IMG/VR virus record: IMGVR_UViG_3300037189_019103
Location: 1 to 27,155 of that record
DNA from: a virus
DNA length: 27,155 bases
Direction: 5' to 3' (one strand)
The notes below the pieces were generated by a model. That model had not been told where the DNA came from and made no database searches. It saw only the letters and a program-made list of their open reading frames with translations. Position numbers and translations under genes: made by a program. Shown piece by piece: positions 1 through 6,337 of the stretch; position 1 is the first letter of the stretch; every line of letters begins with the position of its first letter.

Positions 1-119
1 ATTGGATAGACCATAATAGAAAAGTTGTAAACTTACAAGCAAATAGTATTAAAAGTAATTCTGATGAAATTATAGGAACTAATGAAAGTGACTTATCTTT
101 TCATGTTATTGATTTTTAA
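1..119 (+). CDS. C-terminal fragment of an unidentified protein (5' end outside window)
   Basis: An open frame enters from the left edge. Its first complete codon is at 3, and it ends with TAA at 117-119. It encodes 38 residues beginning WIDHNRKVVNL and ending LSFHVIDF. The composition is ordinary (polar, with alternating hydrophobics) and reads like the end of a real protein rather than noise. Its stop overlaps by 4 nt the 3' end of the minus-strand ADP-ribosyltransferase-like gene, a compact convergent junction that also occurs near 2877-2897. I do not recognise the family from this fragment. A virion protein is plausible from the context only. Confidence 0.6.
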   Translation, partial: WIDHNRKVVNLQANSIKSNSDEIIGTNESDLSFHVIDF

Positions 120-745
120 ACATCAAGTGATTTAAAACTATGAATATTGTTTTCATAAAATATTGCAACGTTTTTACTACCACTTTCAATTATAAAAAAA
201 CCATCGTAATTACGTTTTTTTATTTCATTAATTATTGGTTCACATTCAATAATTCTCCAAGCGCCATTTTTTATTCTCCATAAATAAAAATAAACACTTT
301 GTGATTTATCTTTAATGTCAAATTCCGTATCTGAATCGTAATCATATCCCTTAAATCCAGTACCAATAACCTCTTTAATTTTTGTTCCATTAACTGAATC
401 GACATAATTAGTATCTATCATATTTTGTAAAATATCTTTAAGATTAAATTCCTTCATTATTTCAGGTTTTGATGGGTCACATAATTTAATACCATCTTTT
501 AAAATAACCTCAAATACTTTACCTTCAGGAAATTCATCCATATCAGCAAACTGTTTTGCAAAATTAATATTTGACGTTAAAAATATAGCGCCAGCAAATC
601 TTCTTAATTTTGGTGGAAAATCACCTTTTCTATTACCATGGTAAAGAATCTCAACATTTGATGACCCATTAGAATCATTTTCAAGGGTTAATTCTTTTAA
701 CCCCATGAGTTTTTTCATTTTATATGTTTGTTCTTGTAAGTTCAT
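116..745 (-). CDS. ADP-ribosyltransferase-like protein (ART-PolyVal-like fold)
   Basis: A 209-residue protein. What is seen: a YHG motif (residues 35-37) after a short hydrophobic strand, FLTS (55-58) followed by an alternating NFAKQFA helix, a strand KVFEVIL (76-82), and a C-terminal YDGFFI (180-185) then NVAIFYENNI (192-201). This order (YHG, hydrophobic-x-T/S, YDG, final 'vvFdpxqI' strand) matches the ADP-ribosyltransferase families found in phage polyvalent proteins. The residue usually Glu or Asp before the last strand appears to be Asn192, so activity is uncertain. The first 14 residues (MNLQEQTYKMKKLM) form a basic amphipathic segment that could be a packaging tag; T4 Alt is a known capsid-packaged ADP-ribosyltransferase. 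It starts 6 nt after the neck-like gene and is probably cotranscribed with it. Family assignment is by motif reading only. Confidence 0.5.
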   Translation of the reverse strand: MNLQEQTYKMKKLMGLKELTLENDSNGSSNVEILYHGNRKGDFPPKLRRFAGAIFLTSNINFAKQFADMDEFPEGKVFEVILKDGIKLCDPSKPEIMKEFNLKDILQNMIDTNYVDSVNGTKIKEVIGTGFKGYDYDSDTEFDIKDKSQSVYFYLWRIKNGAWRIIECEPIINEIKKRNYDGFFIIESGSKNVAIFYENNIHSFKSLDV

Positions 746-751
746 AATATT

Positions 752-1867
752 TTATATTACATTATACGGTGATTGCATTGGTCTAAACTTTAATGCTTTA
801 TTAAGATTTTCAGCTTCAGCACCTTTTCTCTCAAGAATTTTTTCTGGTCTAAGTCTTTCTAATCTTTGCATTAATTCCTCAACTAGTTTTAATTTTTCAT
901 CTTTAGCTTCAGTTTGTAAAGATTGGTAATCAAGTTTTATTGTACTATCAGGTACTTGTAAATCACCTGAAAATTTACTCCATATTCTAGCTAAACCTTC
1001 TTTTGAATATGCAATAAAATATTTTCTAACCCAATTTTTTGATGGTTTATTTAATAAATCCCAAGTTAACTCTTCTGTTTCAACATCAGATGGTAATTTA
1101 ATAATACCTTTATTTTTATCAATACAAGTATCTGTCACTGTTGTATCATAATACCAATACCAAACCTTTTGTCTATTATTACGAATAGAACCAAAATCAA
1201 ATCTACCTCCAGGAACATTATATAAATGTACAACTTTAGTACCGTTAGGTCCTGCGGTAACTCTATATGTTAGTTCTCCACCAATTAAACGATTTTTAAT
1301 ATTTCTATCTTGCATTCTTAATAATAAATCATATGCGGGTAACATGAAGTATGATCCAGATGAACCTTGTTGTGCAAATCCTCCAACTCCACCAAACGCA
1401 ACACCACCTAATCCACCGAAACCACCTAAAAACGGGTCTACAATCGAGTCAGTTAATTCAGCCCGACTAAACCACAATAATTCATTTATCTCTCTTCCTG
1501 CGGGAATTATGTAGGTTTGTGTGTTAGCACTTAACGAAATATAATCTTTTTTTAATTCTGCGTCACCACCTGATTGTAATCCAACTATTTTTGAATATGA
1601 GTGTGTATATTGTGTCTCATAATCTAAACTTCTGGTTGTGAAGGCTCTACTTAATGATTGGTTATCAACATTTAAACCAGCTAATGCTGACCATTGTGAT
1701 TCAATTAACCAATCACTAACATATTGTTCATATTCAGATATGGATAGTTCAATAAAAGTATCCATTTGTTCTTCGGTAAGTTCGACCCCTCTAACAGGCA
1801 TACCTAAAACATGTAATACTTGTGTAAATAATTTTTCCCTTTCTTGTTCTGAAATAATTGTTGTCAT
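752..1867 (-). CDS. Neck / head-completion protein, T4 gp13-like
   Basis: A 371-residue protein. The N-terminus has the pattern common to phage neck and head-tail connector proteins: VLGMPVRGVELTEEQ (about residues 20-34), then a helix with SEYEQYVSDW (44-53). The middle carries a strongly glycine-rich loop (144-171, GGFGGLGG and similar), and the C-terminus is a charged helix (about 320-355). T4 gp13 is 309 residues, so this one is longer, mostly through the loop and tail. The family role is joining the DNA-filled head to the tail, with gp14. It lies on the strand opposite the gp14-like and gp15-like genes, with two DNA-metabolism genes between them. The ATG at 1865-1867 has a TATTTATA box 15 nt upstream and no Shine-Dalgarno sequence. 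Assignment rests on motif pattern and neighbourhood. Confidence 0.55.
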   Translation of the reverse strand: MTTIISEQEREKLFTQVLHVLGMPVRGVELTEEQMDTFIELSISEYEQYVSDWLIESQWSALAGLNVDNQSLSRAFTTRSLDYETQYTHSYSKIVGLQSGGDAELKKDYISLSANTQTYIIPAGREINELLWFSRAELTDSIVDPFLGGFGGLGGVAFGGVGGFAQQGSSGSYFMLPAYDLLLRMQDRNIKNRLIGGELTYRVTAGPNGTKVVHLYNVPGGRFDFGSIRNNRQKVWYWYYDTTVTDTCIDKNKGIIKLPSDVETEELTWDLLNKPSKNWVRKYFIAYSKEGLARIWSKFSGDLQVPDSTIKLDYQSLQTEAKDEKLKLVEELMQRLERLRPEKILERKGAEAENLNKALKFRPMQSPYNVI

Positions 1868-1882
1868 AATTTTATATATTCT

Positions 1883-1890
1883 TATAAATA
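1883..1890 (-). promoter_or_regulatory. TATTTATA box upstream of the neck-like gene
   Basis: TATTTATA reads on the minus strand 15 nt before the ATG at 1867. Similar boxes sit upstream of seven plus-strand units (near 5769, 6318, 7643, 10856, 11468, 12375 and 25106). T4 late promoters carry TATAAATA, the exact reverse complement, so the motif is AT-rich and late-promoter-like but not identical in orientation. A late promoter or a translation-enhancing leader are both possible. Confidence 0.4.
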
Positions 1891-1893
1891 TCG

Positions 1894-1901
1894 TATATTT
1901 G
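1894..1901 (+). promoter_or_regulatory. TATATTTG (TAnnTTTG) -7 box, near-leaderless
   Basis: TATATTTG matches the Bacteroidota -7 consensus TAnnTTTG. Only three bases separate it from the ATG at 1905, so a start site at the usual distance would give a leaderless or nearly leaderless mRNA. No TTG element is visible at the expected spacing upstream. The same box precedes the SNF2 helicase gene. Confidence 0.45.
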
Positions 1902-1904
1902 AGT

Positions 1905-2897
1905 ATGAATTATCACGACGCTAAAAGATTTATGAATAATTACACTTTTAAGGTGAATAATAAAAACACCTGTAATGATGTAATGAAAAGAAAGGGATTG
2001 GAATATGACCAATGGATAAAACATTCTATAAATGAAAAATTTGGTCTTAAAGATAAAGACGGTCGTTGGTGTTGGAGAAATACAATAAACACCCATCCGT
2101 ATTGTTTTCTTGAATTATATAAAATTTCACAAGAATTAGGATATGATGAAATTGATTTTTTTGATGAATCTAACCAACTTGAGAATATTAAAAAGTTATG
2201 GAGTTGGTTAGAAAGTAATTGGGAGTTAATTTTTACAGATAATATCGAATCTAAATATTTCTACAGATTAATGTTTTTAACTAATAAATCTTGGTCAGTA
2301 GGTCAAATTACCACTATTGCATTTTTATACACTTTTAGAGAAATATTTGAAGATAAGGAATTTAAAAAAATTAATTTTTCATTAGAAAGAGGAGATTTAT
2401 TAGATTTTGTTGGTATTGATATTAAAATAATAACAAAGGAAAACGAAGAAATAACCATTCAAGTTAAGAACGGTAAATTTACTGAAAGAAATTCTAATTA
2501 CGAAATAAGTAGTTCAGTTAATGATTTAAAATCTATTGCAACTCATTATTGTTTCGTTAACATACAAGAAGATGAAACAAAAATCATAGTATTTAAAAAT
2601 GAAAAAAAACAAATATTAGAATATTTTAATTCCTATACTTTTGAAAAAGAATTATTAATAAATAAACCAATAACAAAAAATATGATTATACCACAAAAAC
2701 TACACGAAATGTTAATATTTTGTGCTGAAAATAAAATAGTATTTGATTTAAAAAATAAAGAAGGTGAAGAAAATAATATTTCTTGGTCACTAAGTCCTGA
2801 AAAAATAGTAACCGTAACAATTGGAGACTTTAAGGAAGAAAATTTGGGTAATTACATATCAACAAAATTAGATGAATTAAAAGAGGCTCTTAAGTAA
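1905..2897 (+). CDS. Putative PD-(D/E)XK-type nuclease (tentative)
   Basis: A 330-residue protein starting MNYHDAKRF. I chose the ATG at 1905 because the open frame continues upstream only by running antisense through the neck gene, and because a TATATTTG promoter box lies directly before it. The N-terminal half is helical and rich in Trp and aromatic residues. Residues 161-190 hold the key pattern: RGDLLDFVGIDI (162-173), a short turn, then ITIQVKNGKF (183-192). This strand-turn-strand with D164/D167 and Q186-x-K188 resembles a PD-(D/E)XK nuclease core in which Gln replaces the usual Glu. The remainder is alpha/beta with no motif I recognise. The gene converges on the SNF2 helicase with a 21-nt overlap of 3' ends, consistent with a recombination or repair module. 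It could instead be a non-nuclease protein of unknown function. Confidence 0.4.
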   Translation: MNYHDAKRFMNNYTFKVNNKNTCNDVMKRKGLEYDQWIKHSINEKFGLKDKDGRWCWRNTINTHPYCFLELYKISQELGYDEIDFFDESNQLENIKKLWSWLESNWELIFTDNIESKYFYRLMFLTNKSWSVGQITTIAFLYTFREIFEDKEFKKINFSLERGDLLDFVGIDIKIITKENEEITIQVKNGKFTERNSNYEISSSVNDLKSIATHYCFVNIQEDETKIIVFKNEKKQILEYFNSYTFEKELLINKPITKNMIIPQKLHEMLIFCAENKIVFDLKNKEGEENNISWSLSPEKIVTVTIGDFKEENLGNYISTKLDELKEALK

Positions 2898-5729
2898 TGT
2901 ATTAGCAAAACTTTCACCATATTCACCATCACCCATAACTTGATCAATAATGTTTTTCTTTTTTTGTAAAATATTATAAACAATCATTTCAATAGTATTT
3001 TCAAAAACAGGATAATAAACTAATACACTATTTTTTTGACCGTATCTGTAAGCCCTATCTTCTGCTTGTGAATGGTCTGAAGGTACAAATGATAAGTCGT
3101 TCATTATAACCACCTCAGCTGCTGTTAATGTAATTCCAACACCACCAGCTTTAATATTTGATATGAATATTTTTGTTTTGTCATCATTTTGAAATTTATC
3201 CACACTTTGTTGTCTTTTTTCTTTTGACATTCTACCATCAAGAATTACCGAATTTTTTTTATACTTTTCATGTAACATATCTAAACTTGATGTGAAATTC
3301 GTAAATACAATAACTTTTTTTCCTTGTTCAATAACTTTATCAATTAACTCGCAAGTATATGGTACTTTTTCAAATGCAATGACTTGTCTTAATTTCATTA
3401 AACGATTTATTGTAACCGTTAAAGATTCTTTATTCCTATTATCTTTTGAAATTCGTATAAAATCTTCTAATTCATCACTATAAAACGTACTAGTTAAATC
3501 TAAAAATATTGGACTAACCATCTTTTCAGGTAAATCAAGAATATCTGTTTTCATTCTTCTTAGAACAATATTTTTAGTTCTTTCTCTAAGTTCATCTAAA
3601 TTAGATGAACCATTCGTATTCCATATTTTTTTACCCCCAACTTTAAATTGATATCCCGCACAATATCTTTTCACATAACCTTGCCAATTTAACGCAATTG
3701 GTGAATCAACTATTTTTAATAAATTATAATAGTTGATAGGTCTTGATGTCATTGGTGTTCCTGTTAATAACCAAACTTTGGGGATATTCTTAACCAAATC
3801 ATTAATCAATTTAGTTCTTTGTGCCGTCGGATTTGAAATATAATGTGCCTCGTCAATAATAACTAAATCAAATTTTTCATTTTCAATTAACTTATATGAT
3901 TCAATATTTTCCGTCTTTTCCATACTATGATAATTTTTTAAAATATCATAATTAATAATATAAAAATCAAAAGTTGGTTCCCAATTTTTACCTTCTACAA
4001 TTAATATATTTTTATCGGAATAATTTTTTATTTCTCTATACCAATTTATTTTTAATGATGATGGACAAATAATTAAAACTTTCTTTGATTCACTCTCTAA
4101 TGAGGCTATAATAGCAGATGTGGTATTATGTGTAACAATACAATGTTCTGCAACATATAACTTATCAGGTGCGTCAACGGATATACATACCGTATTTTCC
4201 TTACCAATTTTTTCTATATTTTTAATATATCTACCTGTTGGATATTTTTGAGGTTCATTATATCTTTCTGACTTTCGTTTTAAACGAAACGGATTCATTC
4301 CTGATGGTAATTTTATATTTACACGATAAGATATTGAACATTCCACACGTTTACCATCTTTTTTATAATAACTTCTTCTTGATTTTTTTCTTGCGATTCC
4401 ACCTAGTGTTTGAACGATTTCACACACATCATCGCATAATTTTTCAGAAATTGTTGAATATTCAGTTGAATGGAAAGTACCATTTTTAGAAAATGAACAA
4501 TGACCGTCTGTGTCCATCAAACCTTGTAATATTGCAAGTCGGTTCTCAATGGAGGAATATTTATATATCTCAGGTATAAATTTATTATAAGAACGAGATT
4601 CTAATAATCCAATTTTATCAATATTTTCACCTAAAAAAATTTTACCACCCTTTAAATTTGGTTTGGTTTTTAAAGGTATTAAATTATAATTACCAAATAA
4701 TTCATCATAATCATCTTGATGTACCACAAATACACATTTTTCTTTCTTAAAATGTCCATCACCAAGACACAGACCAAGTAAATATGGTTCTATCGGTAAT
4801 TCGTTATCATTATTAAATTCTATTGGTTTTACAATCGGAATCTGCCATTTGTTATTACCATTTGGAGATTTATAATAAGTTTCAATATTATAATTTTTTT
4901 CTGAATTATATCCGTCACCTTTTATCGTTATTGTTCCACCTTCAAACATTTGTTTTGTAGATAAAATTAACGATTTTTTTAATCTTTCATTTTTCCTATT
5001 TTTACCATAGTTAGGTGATGAAACCGACCATAAATGTGACCCATCAGTTACTATCTTATAACCGTCATTAAATGTGACTTCGTAAATATCTTGTTTTTTT
5101 TGAGGAAAAACACCAATTACTGTACATTGATTTCCATCAGAACCTATTATCTTATCACCAACAATTATATCCCCAATTTTTTTAGTTCCGTTTGGAGTAT
5201 ACACTAAAGTACTGATAATCAGACCTTTTCCCACGCCCATATCGTCAGCTAAAATAAATTTATTATTTGATAATAATTTTTCTATTGCTTCTTTTTGATG
5301 ATTCATGGGTGCTCTATGAGAGTAAGGTGAATAATCAATAACTCTATTTAATTTTTTCTCTTCTTGAATTATAGCAAATTTTGGTAACCATATTGCGTAA
5401 TTATTTTGATTTTCATTTAATTTACCCCATATATGATAAGCATTATCACTTTCACATAATAATTTTTCACACCAAATTTTTTCAGGTAATGAAGATAAGT
5501 TTTTATCTTTCATTAAAGTCTCAGCAAAATTCTTGGTAATTGTAATATGTTTTTTAGCTATTTTTGGTACAACATTATAATATTTTATAACATATTCAGA
5601 TTGTGTTCTTGTTAAATTATATTTTACATTAGTAACCATTTTTAGTTTCCAATCTAATATTTGATTGTTAAATCCTTCATATTTTAACAATAATTCTCTT
5701 GCTTCTTTTTCAGGTATTATATTCTCCAT
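2877..5729 (-). CDS. SNF2-family DNA helicase/translocase interrupted by an intein
   Basis: Precursor of 950 residues from the ATG at 5729 (a TTG at 5738 would add three residues, but it lies inside the promoter box). The spliced protein would be 583 residues. Visible helicase motifs: Walker A DDMGVGK followed after the intein by TTSAI, ICPSSLKINW (motif Ia region), IIDEAH (motif II), LLTGTPM (motif III), then the second RecA lobe with VFTNFTSSLDML, LDGRMSKEKRQ, NIKAGGVGITLT and QAEDRAYRYGQ (motif VI). This set is diagnostic of SNF2 enzymes, closest in feel to short SMARCAL1/HepA-like annealing helicases. In T4-type phages such enzymes remodel forks or recombination intermediates. The gene points away from the tail block, has its own host-like promoter, and overlaps the putative nuclease gene at the 3' end. 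Helicase identity is firm; the exact role is inferred. Confidence 0.9.
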   Translation of the reverse strand: MENIIPEKEARELLLKYEGFNNQILDWKLKMVTNVKYNLTRTQSEYVIKYYNVVPKIAKKHITITKNFAETLMKDKNLSSLPEKIWCEKLLCESDNAYHIWGKLNENQNNYAIWLPKFAIIQEEKKLNRVIDYSPYSHRAPMNHQKEAIEKLLSNNKFILADDMGVGKGLIISTLVYTPNGTKKIGDIIVGDKIIGSDGNQCTVIGVFPQKKQDIYEVTFNDGYKIVTDGSHLWSVSSPNYGKNRKNERLKKSLILSTKQMFEGGTITIKGDGYNSEKNYNIETYYKSPNGNNKWQIPIVKPIEFNNDNELPIEPYLLGLCLGDGHFKKEKCVFVVHQDDYDELFGNYNLIPLKTKPNLKGGKIFLGENIDKIGLLESRSYNKFIPEIYKYSSIENRLAILQGLMDTDGHCSFSKNGTFHSTEYSTISEKLCDDVCEIVQTLGGIARKKSRRSYYKKDGKRVECSISYRVNIKLPSGMNPFRLKRKSERYNEPQKYPTGRYIKNIEKIGKENTVCISVDAPDKLYVAEHCIVTHNTTSAIIASLESESKKVLIICPSSLKINWYREIKNYSDKNILIVEGKNWEPTFDFYIINYDILKNYHSMEKTENIESYKLIENEKFDLVIIDEAHYISNPTAQRTKLINDLVKNIPKVWLLTGTPMTSRPINYYNLLKIVDSPIALNWQGYVKRYCAGYQFKVGGKKIWNTNGSSNLDELRERTKNIVLRRMKTDILDLPEKMVSPIFLDLTSTFYSDELEDFIRISKDNRNKESLTVTINRLMKLRQVIAFEKVPYTCELIDKVIEQGKKVIVFTNFTSSLDMLHEKYKKNSVILDGRMSKEKRQQSVDKFQNDDKTKIFISNIKAGGVGITLTAAEVVIMNDLSFVPSDHSQAEDRAYRYGQKNSVLVYYPVFENTIEMIVYNILQKKKNIIDQVMGDGEYGESFANTLLKSLF
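4125..5225 (-). mobile_element. Class 3-type intein with LAGLIDADG homing endonuclease
   Basis: A 367-residue insertion between GVGK and TTSAI of the Walker A motif. Intein residue 1 is Gly, not Cys/Ser/Ala, followed by STLVYTPNG (block A). Block B has HLW with H64 and W66. Block F has C347 in VCISVDAPDKLYVAEH. The C-terminus is THN with His366 and Asn367, and the +1 extein residue is Thr. Trp in block B, Cys in block F and +1 Thr are the WCT signature of class 3 inteins, which lack an N-terminal nucleophile. The Deinococcus radiodurans Snf2 intein is a known class 3 example in a related host protein. Between the splicing blocks lie LLGLCLGDG (149-157) and LQGLMDTDG (233-241), the two LAGLIDADG motifs with acidic D156 and D240, so the homing endonuclease looks intact. 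Confidence 0.9.
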
Positions 5730-5735
5730 ACAACA

Positions 5736-5767
5736 CAAATATACTTAAAAATTTTTTAATAACAAAA
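5736..5767 (-). promoter_or_regulatory. Bacteroidota-type promoter for the SNF2 helicase
   Basis: On the minus strand TTTTG (5767-5763) is followed by 19 nt and then TATATTTG (5743-5736). This fits the -33 TTTG / -7 TAnnTTTG arrangement of Bacteroidota housekeeping promoters. The ATG at 5729 is six bases past the box, so the transcript would be leaderless or nearly so. Confidence 0.6.
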
Positions 5768-5768
5768 C

Positions 5769-5777
5769 TATTTATTA
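5769..5777 (+). promoter_or_regulatory. TATTTATTA box before the gp14-like gene
   Basis: TATTTATTA ends three bases before the ATG at 5781. It belongs to the recurring TATTTAT(A/T) set upstream of structural genes. The very short distance is awkward for a promoter, because the start site would fall at or after the ATG, so here the motif may act as an A/T-rich translation leader or the gene may be read from another promoter. Confidence 0.3.
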
Positions 5778-5780
5778 AAT

Positions 5781-6293
5781 ATGAAACAAAAAATACCCAT
5801 AACAAGAATAAGTAAATTCTTTTCTGAAGATGATTTTAATTTAAACCAACAAATAGGTCAAGAGTATCTTCATGGAGATATTAATATGAAATTAGTTCTT
5901 TTTAGAATTAACACACAAAAGACTGATATTGATAATGTTTATGGTGAAGTTGGTAAAGACCAAATAAAGTTTTTTCCACCTGTTGAATTTAATGGTTTAG
6001 TTAAAATTGAAGAACCTAAAAATACTGCATATAAAACAGGATTAAATAGATATTTGGAACCAGGGAACATGACTGTATCGGTATATATTTCACATTTGGA
6101 AGAATTGAAAGTAGATATAAAATATGGTGATTTTATTGGTTATCCTGAATCAGAAGATAGGGTAAGATATTATACTGTTGTAAATGATGGAAAAGTCACA
6201 TCGGATAATAAACATAATATGTTTGGTTTTAAACCATATTATAGAACAATAGTTTGTGCTCCTGCACAAGAATCAGAATTTAGAGGTATATAA
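5781..6293 (+). CDS. Neck / head-tail completion protein, possibly T4 gp14-like
   Basis: A 170-residue soluble beta-rich protein. A short N-terminal segment (MKQKIPITRISKFF) is followed by helix and strands. VYGEVGKDQIKFFPPVEF (about 60-77) and the stretch MTVSVYISHLEELKVDIKYGDFIGYP (about 97-122) recall the gp14 layout, in which a 'GD-hydrophobic-x-Y/F-P' turn is followed by a strand describing the bound interface. T4 gp14 is 256 residues, so this would be a minimal version. It opens the plus-strand tail block directly before the gp15-like and sheath genes, the position expected for neck or tail-terminator proteins. It ends with tandem TAA codons. Assignment is weak by sequence and relies mostly on synteny; another small connector or tail-terminator protein is equally possible. 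Confidence 0.45.
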   Translation: MKQKIPITRISKFFSEDDFNLNQQIGQEYLHGDINMKLVLFRINTQKTDIDNVYGEVGKDQIKFFPPVEFNGLVKIEEPKNTAYKTGLNRYLEPGNMTVSVYISHLEELKVDIKYGDFIGYPESEDRVRYYTVVNDGKVTSDNKHNMFGFKPYYRTIVCAPAQESEFRGI

Positions 6294-6317
6294 TAAAATT
6301 AACCACATAAGTTAGAT

Positions 6318-6326
6318 TATTTATAA
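6318..6326 (+). promoter_or_regulatory. TATTTATAA box before the gp15-like gene
   Basis: TATTTATAA lies 11 nt before the ATG at 6338, in a 44-nt A/T-rich gap. It is one of eight similar boxes upstream of structural transcription units. Confidence 0.35.
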
Positions 6327-6337
6327 TAAATTAAAAA

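Noticed and set aside
705-929. Plus-strand ORF across the junction of the two minus-strand genes
   Set aside because: Antisense to both the ART-like start and the neck gene C-terminus; composition is noise-like.
1638-1904. Upstream extension of the nuclease-like ORF (longer 419-residue reading)
   Set aside because: It runs antisense through the conserved N-terminus of the neck gene and lies upstream of the promoter box; the ATG at 1905 is preferred.
5730-5738. TTG start for the SNF2 helicase
   Set aside because: The codon overlaps the TATATTTG box; the ATG at 5729 is a normal start and loses no conserved residue.
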